Source of the DNA: Shewanella morhuae
GTDB lineage: Bacteria; Pseudomonadota; Gammaproteobacteria; Enterobacterales; Shewanellaceae
Assembly (NCBI RefSeq): GCF_900156405.1
Contig: NZ_FTNN01000009.1
Location: forward strand, 1 to 64,000
Reading direction: 5' to 3'
Length of the DNA stretch: 64,000 bases
The notes beneath the pieces are model-generated. The model was given only the letters and a program-made list of their open reading frames with translations, ran no database searches and was not told where the DNA came from. This document shows, piece by piece, positions 39,359-49,055 of this stretch. How positions within the stretch are numbered: position 1 is the stretch's first letter; each line of letters starts with the position of its first letter. The position numbers and the translations under genes are program-made.

Positions 39359-40981
39359 TTACATGCGGAACACACCAAAGCGAGTGTCTTCGATAGGAGC
39401 ATTTAACGCTGCAGATAGGGCAAGGCCGACCACATCGCGGGTTTGCGCTGGGTCGATAATACCGTCATCCCATAAACGGGCGCTGGCATGGTACGGATGA
39501 CCTTCTTTATCGTACTGGGCGACAATCGGTGCTTTAAAGGCTTTTTCATCCTCAAGTGACCACTCCTCACCTTTTCGGGCTAAACCGTCGCGGCGCAGAG
39601 TGGCGAGAACGCCAGCCGCTTGCTCGCCACCCATCACAGAAATACGGGCGTTAGGCCACATCCACATCATGGTTGGCTCGAATGCGCGGCCACACATGCC
39701 GTAGTTACCCGCACCGTAGCTGCCGCCAATTATCACTGTAAATTTAGGCACATTGGCGCAGGATACTGCGGTCACCATCTTGGCGCCATGTTTGGCAATA
39801 CCTTCGTGTTCGTACTTTTTACCCACCATAAAGCCGGTAATGTTTTGCAGGAACAGCAGCGGAATTTTGCGCTGACAACACAACTCAATAAAGTGCGCGC
39901 CTTTTTGTGCAGATTCAGAAAATAGAATGCCGTTGTTAGCGACAATACCCACTGGGTAGCCGTGAATACGGGCAAAGCCGCACACTAAGGTTGCGCCATA
40001 GTTGGCTTTAAACTCATCAAAATCAGAGTCATCGACGATACGGGCAATGACTTCTTTGACGTCAAAGGGCTTTTTCAAGTCGGTGCCGACAATGCCATAT
40101 AGTTCACTAATGTCGAATTTTGGCGGTTTGACTGGGCCATTATTTGATGGGCTCAGCAGCGATTTGATTTCTTTTTGATGATTAAGGCGTGATACGGCGC
40201 GGCGCGCTAACTCTAAAGCATGATCGTCGTTTTGGGCTAAATGATCGGCTACGCCAGATATTTTTGTGTGCACGTCGGCGCCGCCCAGTTCTTCTGCGCT
40301 GACTTCTTCACCGGTAGCTGCCTTCACTAATGGCGGGCCTGCTAAAAAGATAGTGCCTTGATCTTTGACGATAATAGATTCATCTGCCATCGCAGGCACA
40401 TAAGCGCCACCTGCAGTACACAGACCCATCACTACAGCAATTTGTGGGATACCCTTGGCCGACATTTGCGCTTGATTGTAAAAAATACGGCCAAAATGAT
40501 CGCGGTCTGGAAATACTTCGTCTTGGCGGGGTAGGTTAGCGCCGCCTGAGTCGACTAAATAGATACAAGGCAAGTGACAACGGCTGGCAATATCTTGGGC
40601 GCGAAGGTGTTTTTTAACCGTAATTGGGTAGTAAGTGCCGCCTTTTACCGTGGCATCGTTGGCGATGATCATGCATTCGACGCCACTCACGCGGCCAATA
40701 CCAGCAATAATGCCTGCAGCAGGTACTTCTTCGTCATAGACTTCAAACGCCGCAAATTGCGACAGTTCTAAAAAGGGCGATCCCGCATCGAGCAGTTTTT
40801 CAACCCGTTGACGTGGCAGTAATTTACCGCGGGATAAATGACGCTCTAGCGCTACAGGGCCGCCACCAAGTTCGATTTTAGCCAGCTTAGTTTTAAGATC
40901 GGCCACTAGGGCGGCCATATCATCGGATTTTGCTTTAAATTCATCGCTACGGGCGTTGATACGACTGCTTATTTGCGTCAC
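39359..40981 (-). CDS. liuB: 3-methylcrotonyl-CoA carboxylase subunit beta
   Basis: LiuB is the carboxyltransferase subunit (540 residues) that moves CO2 from biotin to methylcrotonyl-CoA. Crotonase-like ACCD5-type blocks are [125 protein letters not shown] and [25 protein letters not shown]. The start is GTG 40981, with AAGGA eight bases upstream. It precedes liuC and follows liuA. Confidence 0.97.
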   Translation of the reverse strand: MTQISSRINARSDEFKAKSDDMAALVADLKTKLAKIELGGGPVALERHLSRGKLLPRQRVEKLLDAGSPFLELSQFAAFEVYDEEVPAAGIIAGIGRVSGVECMIIANDATVKGGTYYPITVKKHLRAQDIASRCHLPCIYLVDSGGANLPRQDEVFPDRDHFGRIFYNQAQMSAKGIPQIAVVMGLCTAGGAYVPAMADESIIVKDQGTIFLAGPPLVKAATGEEVSAEELGGADVHTKISGVADHLAQNDDHALELARRAVSRLNHQKEIKSLLSPSNNGPVKPPKFDISELYGIVGTDLKKPFDVKEVIARIVDDSDFDEFKANYGATLVCGFARIHGYPVGIVANNGILFSESAQKGAHFIELCCQRKIPLLFLQNITGFMVGKKYEHEGIAKHGAKMVTAVSCANVPKFTVIIGGSYGAGNYGMCGRAFEPTMMWMWPNARISVMGGEQAAGVLATLRRDGLARKGEEWSLEDEKAFKAPIVAQYDKEGHPYHASARLWDDGIIDPAQTRDVVGLALSAALNAPIEDTRFGVFRM

Positions 40982-41094
40982 TTTTATTGTCCTTCTAAAG
41001 CGGAAATTCGGTATTACTTGGCTCGAATGGGTGGCGCAAACTGTAGTTACAGTGAGGGGCTACCCATTCACTTGTGAGATTATTTGAACTCGCG

Positions 41095-42264
41095 TTATTT
41101 CGACTCATTGAACAATTCGCGGCCAATCAACATACGGCGAATTTCAGAAGTACCCGCGCCAATTTCATACAGCTTAGCATCACGCAGTAAACGGCCTGCG
41201 GCGTATTCGTTCACATAACCGTTGCCGCCCAGTAATTGAATGGCATCCAGTGCCATTTTAGTTGCGAGTTCTGCGCTATACAGAATGGCGCCAGCAGCAT
41301 CTTTACGGGTGGTTTCACCGCGATCGCATGACTTTGCCACAGCATAAACGTAGGATTTGGCGGCATTCATACCTGTGTACATGTCGGCTAATTTGCCTTG
41401 TACCAGTTGGAATTCACCGATAGATTTGCCAAATTGTTCACGTTCGTGCACGTAAGGCACAACGATATCCATACAGGCGTTCATGATCCCCAACGGGCCG
41501 CCAGACAGTACAACACGCTCATAATCTAAGCCGCTCATCAGTACTTTTACGCCGTTGTTGAGGCCGCCTAAAATGTTTTCTTCTGGTACTTCTACATCTT
41601 CAAACACCAATTCGCAGGTGTTAGAGCCGCGCATGCCGAGTTTGTCGAGTTTTTGCGCTTGGCTAAAACCTTTAGAATCTCGCTCAACGATAAAAGCGGT
41701 AATACCGTGTGCGCCTTTGGTTAGGTCGGTTTTAGCGTAAATCACATAGGTGTGGGCATCGGGGCCGTTGGTGATCCACATTTTGTTGCCGTTTAAGATA
41801 AAACGGTCGCCTTCTTTGCGGGCATGTAATTTCATCGACACCACGTCAGAACCTGCGTTTGGCTCACTCATAGCCAGTGCACCAATATGCTCACCGCTCA
41901 CTAACTTAGGCAGATACTTAGCTTTTTGTGCGGCTGTGCCGTTACGGTTGATTTGATTTACGCACAGATTTGAGTGGGCGCCGTAGCTTAGGCCGATAGA
42001 GGCCGATGCGCGGGAGATTTCTTCCATTGCCACGACGTGGGCAAGATAGCCCATATTTGCGCCGCCGAACTCTTCTGGCACAGTGACGCCTAGCAGCCCC
42101 ATTCCCCCTAGTACAGGCCAAAGCTCATTGGGAAAGGCGTTATCTTGGTCTACTTTTGCGGCAATTGGGGCAATTTCATGGGCGGCAAAATCTTGCACCG
42201 CATCGCGCAGCATATCGACGTCTTCGCCTAGGCCAAAATTCAGACTGGTGTAGAGTGAGTTCAT
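41095..42264 (-). CDS. liuA: Isovaleryl-CoA dehydrogenase
   Basis: LiuA oxidises isovaleryl-CoA to methylcrotonyl-CoA, handing electrons to ETF. This 389-residue FAD acyl-CoA dehydrogenase shows [107 protein letters not shown] (with the catalytic glutamate of isovaleryl dehydrogenases in the YERVVL block) and the C-terminal FAD/adenine region [42 protein letters not shown]. The etfBA genes of this window encode its likely acceptor. A 178-base gap separates it from liuR. Confidence 0.97.
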   Translation of the reverse strand: MNSLYTSLNFGLGEDVDMLRDAVQDFAAHEIAPIAAKVDQDNAFPNELWPVLGGMGLLGVTVPEEFGGANMGYLAHVVAMEEISRASASIGLSYGAHSNLCVNQINRNGTAAQKAKYLPKLVSGEHIGALAMSEPNAGSDVVSMKLHARKEGDRFILNGNKMWITNGPDAHTYVIYAKTDLTKGAHGITAFIVERDSKGFSQAQKLDKLGMRGSNTCELVFEDVEVPEENILGGLNNGVKVLMSGLDYERVVLSGGPLGIMNACMDIVVPYVHEREQFGKSIGEFQLVQGKLADMYTGMNAAKSYVYAVAKSCDRGETTRKDAAGAILYSAELATKMALDAIQLLGGNGYVNEYAAGRLLRDAKLYEIGAGTSEIRRMLIGRELFNESK

Positions 42265-42442
42265 TGCTTGTGTCCTTTCAAATGTTCTAATTTCAGATGT
42301 TTAAATTTCTGATATGTAAATTTATAGTTTTTATGATTTTTAGGTGCTTGAGTCTTTTAAATCTTGTACTTAAAGTGCTTACATCCTGCGTTTTTAGGCC
42401 TTATAGCCAATCATATTGACTTGATCTTGTTTCAACGGGGAT

Positions 42443-42850
42443 TTAGGCTTTTGTCGTTTTATTATCTTCTAAGGCTAAACGGCACTGTTGTTCGGCGGAA
42501 TTGAGTTCCATCAATACCACTTTAATGTCATCCATTTGCTGTTGTAGGGCATATTTCTTTTCTTCTACTAGCGCCAGCATGGTATTGAGTTGTGAGGTGC
42601 TGCTCTTGTCGGCATCGTATAACTCAAACAAGCGGCGAGTTTCGGCCAATGAAAAGCCTAAACGTTTACCGCGAAGAATCAGCTTGAGACGGACCCTGTC
42701 TTTAAGGCTATAAATACGGGTTTGACCGCGGCGCTTAGGCTTAAGCAATCCTTGGTCTTCGTAAAAACGAATACTACGCGTCGTGATATCAAACTCTTTT
42801 GAGAGATCACTAATCGAGTAAGTCGTTTGTGGTGTGTTCGTTGCGCTCAT
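42443..42850 (-). CDS. liuR: MerR-family regulator LiuR
   Basis: LiuR-type regulators control leucine/isovalerate and fatty acid breakdown genes. The 135-residue protein has the MerR winged helix (YSISDLSKEFDITTRSIRFYEDQGLLKPKRRGQTRIYSLKDRVRLKLILRGKRLGFSLAETRRLFELYD) and a C-terminal coiled coil ending with a cysteine (EQQCRLAL). The ATG at 42850 (AGGG six bases upstream) is preferred over 42853 and the longer 42880 frame. It is first in the liu operon and a candidate operator overlies its own promoter, which would give autoregulation. Confidence 0.92.
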   Translation of the reverse strand: MSATNTPQTTYSISDLSKEFDITTRSIRFYEDQGLLKPKRRGQTRIYSLKDRVRLKLILRGKRLGFSLAETRRLFELYDADKSSTSQLNTMLALVEEKKYALQQQMDDIKVVLMELNSAEQQCRLALEDNKTTKA

Positions 42851-42891
42851 CATGCACCCTAAATAATCAATTTCAAGCAAGATATATGAAG

Positions 42892-42907
42892 TTTACGTAA
42901 AGGTAAA
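42892..42907. promoter_or_regulatory. Candidate LiuR operator
   Basis: TTTACGTAAAGGTAAA lies 42 bases before the liuR start. On the minus strand a -35 TTTACC overlaps it, with TATCTT 17 bases on as -10. It matches the box at etfBA in 12 of 16 places. It also lies in the region shared with the divergent acyl-CoA ligase gene. Confidence 0.6.
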
Positions 42908-43139
42908 GATTTAGGCTTTATTCTAGGCGCAAAAAGGTGTCAATCCCAATTGCCACAAGCCTGTATCGCTTGATTGAAACGAGTGCTTTAAATTAGTGTT
43001 CTCACATAAAACCACAAATATCTTCTGGTTATAGGCTAACGTCTAATAGTGGGCTTGGTGCACCCCTGTTAATAATGGTTGTTGGAAGGGGTAGTTATTG
43101 CGGCTGACGATTTTAGCCGCAGTCCTGATTGGAGGACAT

Positions 43140-45098
43140 ATGTTGACCGAACAGCAAAATGCATCTGTAGCGCAAGCCACAAATCAAAAACAGAACCAAC
43201 AAAAACATCAAGCGTTGCATCAAGCATCCTTGCTTAATAAAGCCGAATTCTGGGGAGAAGCGGCCAAGGCGCTCGATTGGATTAAACCCGCTAAAACGGT
43301 GCTCGATGAGTCGCAGGCGCCGTTTTACCATTGGTTTGCCGATGGTGAAATGAACACTTGTTATAATGCTGTAGACCGCCATGTGCTCGCTGGACGCGGC
43401 GATCAAATCGCTATCCAATATGTGAGCCCAGTAACGGATACAGAATACGGCATTAGCTATGCGGAGCTGCAAGCTCAAGTGAGCCGACTCGCAGGCTTTA
43501 TGCAATCCATTGGTATTGGCAAGGGCGACCGCGTGGTGATTTATATGCCAATGGTGCCAGAAACGGCTTTTGCTATGCTGGCCTGTGCCCGTATCGGCGC
43601 GATTCATTCTGTGGTCTTTGGTGGTTTTGCCGCCAATGAACTCGCAACGCGGATTAACGATGCCAAACCTAAATTGGTACTGTCGGCATCCTGCGGTATC
43701 GAGCCTTCGGGTGTTATCCCTTATAAGCCTTTGTTAGATAAAGCCTTGGCACAAGCTGTCCATCAAGTGGATCATTGCCTGATTTTGAATCGTAGCCAGT
43801 GTCATGCCGATTTGCTTGAGGGCCGTGATTTAGATTGGCAAGCTGCGTTAGCCACGGCACCTTGGGCGGATTGCGCTGCGCTTAAGGCTACCGATCCTTT
43901 GTATGTGCTTTATACCTCTGGCACTACGGGTCAGCCTAAAGGAGTGGTGCGTGATAATGGCGGCCACGCTGTGGCTCTGACTTGGTCGATGCAGCATATT
44001 TACGATATACAAGCGGGCGATGTATTTTGGGCAGCGTCCGATGTGGGCTGGGTTGTGGGTCATTCTTACATTGTGTACGGGCCATTGCTGATGGGCGCTA
44101 CGACTTTAATGTATGAGGGCAAACCTGTTGGTACGCCCGATCCAGGAGCCTTTTGGCGTACGATTGCCAAATACAAGGTCAAAAGTTTTTTTACTGCGCC
44201 GACTGCCATTCGCGCGATCAAGCGTGAAGATCCCGACGGTGAATATCTGCAGGGCGTTGATTTAACTTGTCTTAAAAATGTTTTTTTGGCAGGGGAGCGT
44301 TGCGATCCTGATACCTTGGTTTGGGCACATGCTCAGCTTGCAAAACCGATTATCGATCATTGGTGGCAAACAGAGACTGGTTGGCCAGTAGCGGCCAATT
44401 TAATGGGCACGGCTCCTGTCGCTATTAAACCGGGGTCGCCTGCTTTACCTGTACCGGGATATGCCGTTGAAGTCGTGGATGAACTGGGTGAGCAAGTTGC
44501 GCCCAATACCTCTGGGAATGTGGTGATCAAACTGCCTTTGCCGCCGGGCACCTTGACGACACTGTGGCAAAATAATCAACGCTATCAAGACAGTTACTTG
44601 TCTATGTATCCAGGTTATTACTTAACGGGAGATGCGGGTTACACCGATGAAGATGGTTATCTTTACATTATGAGCCGTATCGATGACATCATAAACGTGG
44701 CGGGGCACAGGTTATCGACCGGACGTTTTGAAGAGGTATTATGTCAACATCCCGATGTGGCCGAAGCGGCGGTGATTGGTGTTGATGATCAGCTTAAAGG
44801 TCAAGTGCCATTAGGATTGGTAGTGCTGAAAAAGGGCGTAACGATCAGTGATGAAGAATTGCATAAGCAGTTAATCACCTTGGTGCGCCAAGAGATTGGT
44901 CCCGTCGCCTCCTTTAGGTTAGTCAGTGCGATTCAAAAATTACCCAAAACGCGCTCTGGTAAAATTTTACGCGGAACAATGCGTAAAATTGCTGATAATC
45001 AGCAATATACTGCGCCAGCGACCATAGAAGATCCGCAAACGTTAGAGCTAGTGCGTACAGCACTTACTCGCATGGGTTATGCCGATGCTTTAGTGTAA
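43140..45098 (+). CDS. Acetyl/propionyl-CoA synthetase-like acyl-CoA ligase (PrpE/ACSS3 branch)
   Basis: This adenylate-forming acyl-CoA ligase has about 652 residues. It has ACS-type blocks: GKGDRVVIYMPMVPETAFAMLACARIGAIHSVVFGGFAANELATRI, the AMP-binding P-loop YTSGTTGQPKGVVRDNGG, AASDVGWVVGHSYIVYGPLL, WWQTETGWP, the hinge YLYIMSRIDDIINVAGHRLSTGRFEEVL and the acetylatable lysine in KTRSGKILRGTMRKI. The VRDNGGHAV form and the EPSGVIPYKPLLDKA insert point to the propionyl-CoA synthetase branch; acetate or other short acids are possible. ATG 43140 has GGAGG four bases upstream, so the longer frame from 43098 is rejected. It is divergent from liuR and may share its control. Confidence 0.9.
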   Translation: MLTEQQNASVAQATNQKQNQQKHQALHQASLLNKAEFWGEAAKALDWIKPAKTVLDESQAPFYHWFADGEMNTCYNAVDRHVLAGRGDQIAIQYVSPVTDTEYGISYAELQAQVSRLAGFMQSIGIGKGDRVVIYMPMVPETAFAMLACARIGAIHSVVFGGFAANELATRINDAKPKLVLSASCGIEPSGVIPYKPLLDKALAQAVHQVDHCLILNRSQCHADLLEGRDLDWQAALATAPWADCAALKATDPLYVLYTSGTTGQPKGVVRDNGGHAVALTWSMQHIYDIQAGDVFWAASDVGWVVGHSYIVYGPLLMGATTLMYEGKPVGTPDPGAFWRTIAKYKVKSFFTAPTAIRAIKREDPDGEYLQGVDLTCLKNVFLAGERCDPDTLVWAHAQLAKPIIDHWWQTETGWPVAANLMGTAPVAIKPGSPALPVPGYAVEVVDELGEQVAPNTSGNVVIKLPLPPGTLTTLWQNNQRYQDSYLSMYPGYYLTGDAGYTDEDGYLYIMSRIDDIINVAGHRLSTGRFEEVLCQHPDVAEAAVIGVDDQLKGQVPLGLVVLKKGVTISDEELHKQLITLVRQEIGPVASFRLVSAIQKLPKTRSGKILRGTMRKIADNQQYTAPATIEDPQTLELVRTALTRMGYADALV

Positions 45099-45124
45099 AA
45101 TCCTATAACAAAGCTGAAATATCA

Positions 45125-45166
45125 AGGCGATAGTAAACTAACCAAGTTTGCTATCGCCTTTTTTGT
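45125..45166 (+). terminator. Terminator after acyl-CoA ligase
   Basis: GGCGATAG / CTATCGCC with further AAAC/GTTT pairing encloses a seven-base loop and runs into T6. Confidence 0.93.
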
Positions 45167-45267
45167 TTATTGTATTAATGATTAGGTAAAATCAAAGATT
45201 GAAGTTTTTACCTTAAATTTGTTAGTCTTAAATTCTCATCACGACATCATTACATGATAATCACATG

Positions 45268-45318
45268 GCTTAGGGACGACCCTAAATACGCCAAATCTAT
45301 TATGGGGACGACCCCTTT
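45268..45318 (+). ncRNA. Guanidine-II riboswitch (mini-ykkC)
   Basis: Two small hairpins each with an ACGA loop stand 18 bases apart: TTAGGG-ACGA-CCCTAA (45270-45285) and GGGG-ACGA-CCCC (45304-45315). This is the exact layout of the guanidine-II class. The SD GGGAG follows seven bases after the second hairpin, so guanidine binding would free translation of the exporter next to it. Confidence 0.95.
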
Positions 45319-45332
45319 TATGGGAGTTCACT

Positions 45333-45647
45333 ATGAGCTGGTTTTTATTGATCCTTGCGGGGTTATTCGAAATTGGTTGGGCCGTAGGGCTTAAATATAC
45401 CGAAGGTTTTACGCGTTTATGGCCAAGTATCTTTACAGTTGCGTCGATGGCCGTGAGTGTGTTGCTACTCGGACTCGCGGTTAAACAACTGCCTATTGGT
45501 ACGGCTTATGGCGTATGGGTCGGTATTGGTGCTATGGGTACAGCTATCGCGGGAATTGTTCTTTTAGGAGAAGGAGTTAGCTTACTTAAAATTGCCAGTT
45601 TGGTACTGATATTATTGGGCGTTTTAGGGCTTAAACTCGCCCATTAA
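45333..45647 (+). CDS. gdx: SMR-family guanidinium exporter Gdx (SugE)
   Basis: This 104-residue four-helix small multidrug resistance protein has the Gdx features [35 protein letters not shown] (with the essential membrane glutamate in [10 protein letters not shown]) and [26 protein letters not shown]. Gdx proteins act as antiparallel dimers that exchange guanidinium for protons. The guanidine-II riboswitch directly upstream supports this over a general quaternary-amine role. It is a single gene. Confidence 0.96.
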   Translation: MSWFLLILAGLFEIGWAVGLKYTEGFTRLWPSIFTVASMAVSVLLLGLAVKQLPIGTAYGVWVGIGAMGTAIAGIVLLGEGVSLLKIASLVLILLGVLGLKLAH

Positions 45648-45806
45648 CTAACGGTGTACTGAATGCTATGAGGCATAAACGATGGCGACTTTTGGTGCAA
45701 TCGAAATTGCCAATCGTATGTTTCTGGTAATTAAGTTACAAAGCTCGCTATAATTATATTTCAAAATTGGTTAGCTCTAACCTTTGCGACACGTGGGAAT
45801 TATATA

Positions 45807-47333
45807 ATGCAAAACCACAAAAATCTTAATGATATCGGCGTAATAGGTCTTGGCGTAATGGGTAAAAACCTTGCGTTAAACATCGCGGATAATCAATATA
45901 ACGTCAGCGCATTTGACCTCGATGCTGATAAAGTTAATGCTGTTGTACTGCAAGAAAAACACGAACGTGTTGGACTTGAACCTCGTATTCTTGGCTGTGC
46001 TAATCTTGCCGAAATGTTAGCCAGCCTTACAAAACCCCGTATTTTAGTGCTTTCTGTTCCTGCTGGTGCCCCGGTTGATGGTGTCTGTAGTGCCTTGATT
46101 TCTGCCGGAATTGAATCTGACGATATTGTTATTGATACGGGTAATAGCTTGTGGACTGACACTATCGAGAGAGAAGCTCGCTATAAAGAACAATTTGTCT
46201 TTTTTAGTTCTGCGGTTTCAGGCGGTGAAGTGGGCGCGCGTTTTGGCCCGTCTTTAATGCCAAGTGGCAATATTGATGCTTGGCATCATGTCGCACCTAT
46301 TTGGAAGGCAATTGCGGCTAAGGTTGATGCAAAAACAGGCTTACCCATTGAGCGTTTTGAGCCCGGTAACCCAGTGATTGAAGGCGAGCCATGTACCACC
46401 TATATAGGTCCTGCGGGGGCTGGTCATTATGTGAAAATGGTGCATAACGGTATCGAATATGCTGATATGCAGCTGATTTGCGAAGCCTATCAAATGTTGC
46501 ATGATGGCTTAGGTATGAGCGCATCTGAAGTCGGTGACGTGTTTGAGCGCTGGAACAAAGGTAGCTTAAATAGCTATTTGATGGAGATTAGCGCCGAAGT
46601 ATTAAAGCAGGCCGATCCTTTAACGGGTAAACCGTTAGTTGACATGATCTTAGATAAAGCAGGCCAAAAAGGTACAGGTTTGTGGACTGCCGTGAGCAGT
46701 TTACAAATGGGGTGCCCAACGCCGACGATTGCTGAAGCTGTGTACGCCCGCGCTTTAAGTACCCAAAAATCTTTACGTCTGCAATTAAATAAAACATTGG
46801 CTGGGCCAAAAAGAGTTGCGATTGATGCTACGCAAAAAGTAGCATTAATTGATGCCCTTGAAAGCGCGTTATATTGCGCCAAAGTGTGTTGTTACGCACA
46901 AGGCTTTCAGTTAATGGCAATGACGGCCAGTGAGCAAAAATGGCAGTTAGACTTTGCTGGAATTGCAAAAATTTGGCGCGCGGGTTGTATTATTCGCGCC
47001 ACTTTCTTGCAATCAATCACTCAAGCCTATGAAGAAAAAGCCGATCTTAGCAATCTGTTGATGGCCGACAGTTTTGCATCTGTTTTATCTGAAAAACAAG
47101 AACTATGGCGTACAGCCGTTGCGACTGCTGTCATGCAGGGGATTCCTGCACCGTGTATTAGTTCGGCTCTGGCATATTACGACAGTTATCGCTGCGAAAC
47201 ATTACCGGCGAACTTGCTCCAAGGTCAGCGTGACTTTTTTGGCTCCCACACCTTTGAGCGTACTGACAAACCAGCAGGCGAGAAATATCACTTAGATTGG
47301 AGCGCTAAAGAGCGTACTTTAGCTAAGGTTTAA
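45807..47333 (+). CDS. gnd: 6-phosphogluconate dehydrogenase (decarboxylating)
   Basis: Gnd makes ribulose-5-phosphate, CO2 and NADPH in the pentose phosphate path. The 508-residue form is longer than the 468-residue E. coli one. It has the dinucleotide fold IGVIGLGVMGKNLALNIADN, SGGEVGARFGPSLMPSGN, the substrate motif GPAGAGHYVKMVHNGIEYADMQLICEAYQ (catalytic Lys and Glu), GQKGTGLWTAVSSLQMGCPTPTIAEAVYAR and the C-terminal QGQRDFFGSHTFERTD block. The ATG start at 45807 has weak SD (GTGGGAA). It is monocistronic with a strong terminator. No zwf or edd neighbours are present. Confidence 0.96.
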   Translation: MQNHKNLNDIGVIGLGVMGKNLALNIADNQYNVSAFDLDADKVNAVVLQEKHERVGLEPRILGCANLAEMLASLTKPRILVLSVPAGAPVDGVCSALISAGIESDDIVIDTGNSLWTDTIEREARYKEQFVFFSSAVSGGEVGARFGPSLMPSGNIDAWHHVAPIWKAIAAKVDAKTGLPIERFEPGNPVIEGEPCTTYIGPAGAGHYVKMVHNGIEYADMQLICEAYQMLHDGLGMSASEVGDVFERWNKGSLNSYLMEISAEVLKQADPLTGKPLVDMILDKAGQKGTGLWTAVSSLQMGCPTPTIAEAVYARALSTQKSLRLQLNKTLAGPKRVAIDATQKVALIDALESALYCAKVCCYAQGFQLMAMTASEQKWQLDFAGIAKIWRAGCIIRATFLQSITQAYEEKADLSNLLMADSFASVLSEKQELWRTAVATAVMQGIPAPCISSALAYYDSYRCETLPANLLQGQRDFFGSHTFERTDKPAGEKYHLDWSAKERTLAKV

Positions 47334-47360
47334 ACCTCAGATTTAGCCTATTATCAAAAT

Positions 47361-47390
47361 AAAAAACGCCCCTTGTCAGGGGCGTTTTTT
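47361..47390. terminator. Bidirectional terminator
   Basis: AAAAAACGCCCC and its complement GGGGCGTTTTTT around a six-base loop stand between converging gnd and the LysR gene. Confidence 0.95.
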
Positions 47391-47446
47391 ATGTCAGATT
47401 ACGCCATAATGGCTTATAAATTGGTGGATTAGGCTTATTTAAAACA

Positions 47447-48361
47447 CTAAGCATTCAGCTCAGATGAAAAGGCTATCAGTTTTTGCCACAGTGCTTGGGC
47501 AACAGGGCCTAAGGGTGAATGGGGTTTTCGCATTACATAATAGTCGAGTTGAATGTTGTTTTGTCTTTCACGCAAATCCAGTGCCTGCAATGTGCCTTGT
47601 TTGAGTGAATCTTCAATCATATAGTGCGGCAGTTTACCCCAACCCATACCACTTTGGATGAGCATTTTCTTGGTATAAAAATCATTAACATACCAACGTC
47701 GTTGCCCCGCTTGTACTCCAAACTCAATATTCGCAGTGCCTGAGCCCGTATCTTGGATTACGATTTGATATTCGTTAACGAGTTCTCTGGCGTAGGTCAG
47801 TGTTGGATGACGTTCAAGCATGCGCGGCGCGGCGACATCGAGCAGGCTACCGGAAAATAGATAGGCTAATTCTAAATGACTCGAGCGTATGGGCTCAATG
47901 CCGCCTGCGGAGATGATAATTTCGGCTTTATCTTGATTCATCGCTTCGAGTGCACCGGTTAAAAACTCTTGTTTAAGAATGATTTGGGTGTAGGGGAATT
48001 CATTTTGAGTCATCTCTAAAATAGGCAAAATCCGAGCGAGATTAAAGGAGGCTTCAAAAGCTAAGGTGATACTGGCTTCGTTGCCTTTAGCCAAATGTTT
48101 TGCCACCAGCCTCATTTCCTGCGCTTCATTCAGTACCCGTTGGGTATGTTGCAGTAGTTTTCGGCCTTGTTCAGTAATGGCGAGTCGATAACCTTCACGA
48201 TTAAATAAGATAAGATCAAGTTGTGATTCTAGCTGCTTAATACTTTGGCTTATTGCGGGTTGGGTTTTGTGTAGCTGGTCACTGGCGGCTTTAAGTGAGC
48301 CCGCCTCAGCCACGGTTTTAAACATCAGCAGTTGGTCTAAGGTCACAGGTGTTGCTCGCAA
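47447..48361 (-). CDS. LysR-family transcriptional regulator
   Basis: This 304-residue LysR-type regulator has the N-terminal winged helix (LDQLLMFKTVAEAGSLKAASDQLHKTQPAISQSIKQLESQLDLILFNREGYRLAITEQG) and the periplasmic-binding-like effector domain starting ITLAFEASFNLARILPIL. It diverges from the DoxX/dioxygenase pair, and regulators of this class usually act on the divergent unit, so that pair is its likely target. TTG 48361 gives the longest frame; GTG 48346 is a possible start. The effector is unknown. Confidence 0.9.
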   Translation of the reverse strand: MRATPVTLDQLLMFKTVAEAGSLKAASDQLHKTQPAISQSIKQLESQLDLILFNREGYRLAITEQGRKLLQHTQRVLNEAQEMRLVAKHLAKGNEASITLAFEASFNLARILPILEMTQNEFPYTQIILKQEFLTGALEAMNQDKAEIIISAGGIEPIRSSHLELAYLFSGSLLDVAAPRMLERHPTLTYARELVNEYQIVIQDTGSGTANIEFGVQAGQRRWYVNDFYTKKMLIQSGMGWGKLPHYMIEDSLKQGTLQALDLRERQNNIQLDYYVMRKPHSPLGPVAQALWQKLIAFSSELNA

Positions 48362-48508
48362 GTCATAAATTATTAGTTTATGAGATATTAGATTTTATTC
48401 CATATTTATTTATATTTTATCGGCTCATAATCCACGCCATTCTCGCTTGTTGACTGTGCATTAGTGCTCAAGATTGACGGCAATATTAAGTTTAATGGGG
48501 TATGAATT

Positions 48509-48991
48509 ATGCGATTTTCAAGCTTATGCGGTGCTAAGGGACAAAGTATCAATGGCTTAGTTGCCGAGGTTGATACGCAGAAGCTATTCCTTTGTACCAA
48601 TACACTTAATCGCGCCGCTGCAAGCGTCACATTGGCGCTGAGTATCGTGTTTTTCATCTCGGGATTTGCCAAGTTATTTGGTGTGCCTATGTTCCATGTT
48701 CCGTTCACTTTAATGAATTTACCGACAGGTTTTGGTTACGTGATCGGTTTGATGGAGGTGATAGGTGCCCTTGGTTTGTGTCTACGTGACTACCGAGTGT
48801 TATCGGCGAGCGGTTTGCTGGCGATTATGATGGGAGCGATTTATTTCCACTTTAACTATGAAACGCCGATGAATGCACTGCCAGCATTGAGTTTATCGGC
48901 AGGACTGTTCTTGATCATTAAACTAGATGAAACTATTGAGCGTTTAGTTCGATTTCAGCGGCAGTTGGCGCTAAGTCGTTCCGCGTTTTAA
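48509..48991 (+). CDS. DoxX-family membrane protein
   Basis: This 160-residue protein has about four hydrophobic helices in the DoxX/SURF4-like pattern: LALSIVFFISGFAKLFGVP, FGYVIGLMEVIGALGLCL, SASGLLAIMMGAIYFHF and LPALSLSAGLFLII. A hydrophilic stretch of about 40 residues comes first, so an internal start cannot be ruled out. DoxX proteins lie beside redox or detoxification enzymes. Here it is directly before an extradiol dioxygenase, which suggests a shared task in quinone or catechol handling. Confidence 0.8.
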   Translation: MRFSSLCGAKGQSINGLVAEVDTQKLFLCTNTLNRAAASVTLALSIVFFISGFAKLFGVPMFHVPFTLMNLPTGFGYVIGLMEVIGALGLCLRDYRVLSASGLLAIMMGAIYFHFNYETPMNALPALSLSAGLFLIIKLDETIERLVRFQRQLALSRSAF

Positions 48992-49055
48992 GCGATAAAA
49001 ATTGAGCCTAAAGTCAGTTATACAGTTATCAGATCATCAACAAGAGAAAACCACG

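Noticed and set aside
43098..43139. Longer N-terminus of the acyl-CoA ligase
   Set aside because: The ATG at 43140 has GGAGG just upstream, while the longer start has no ribosome site and adds unconserved residues.
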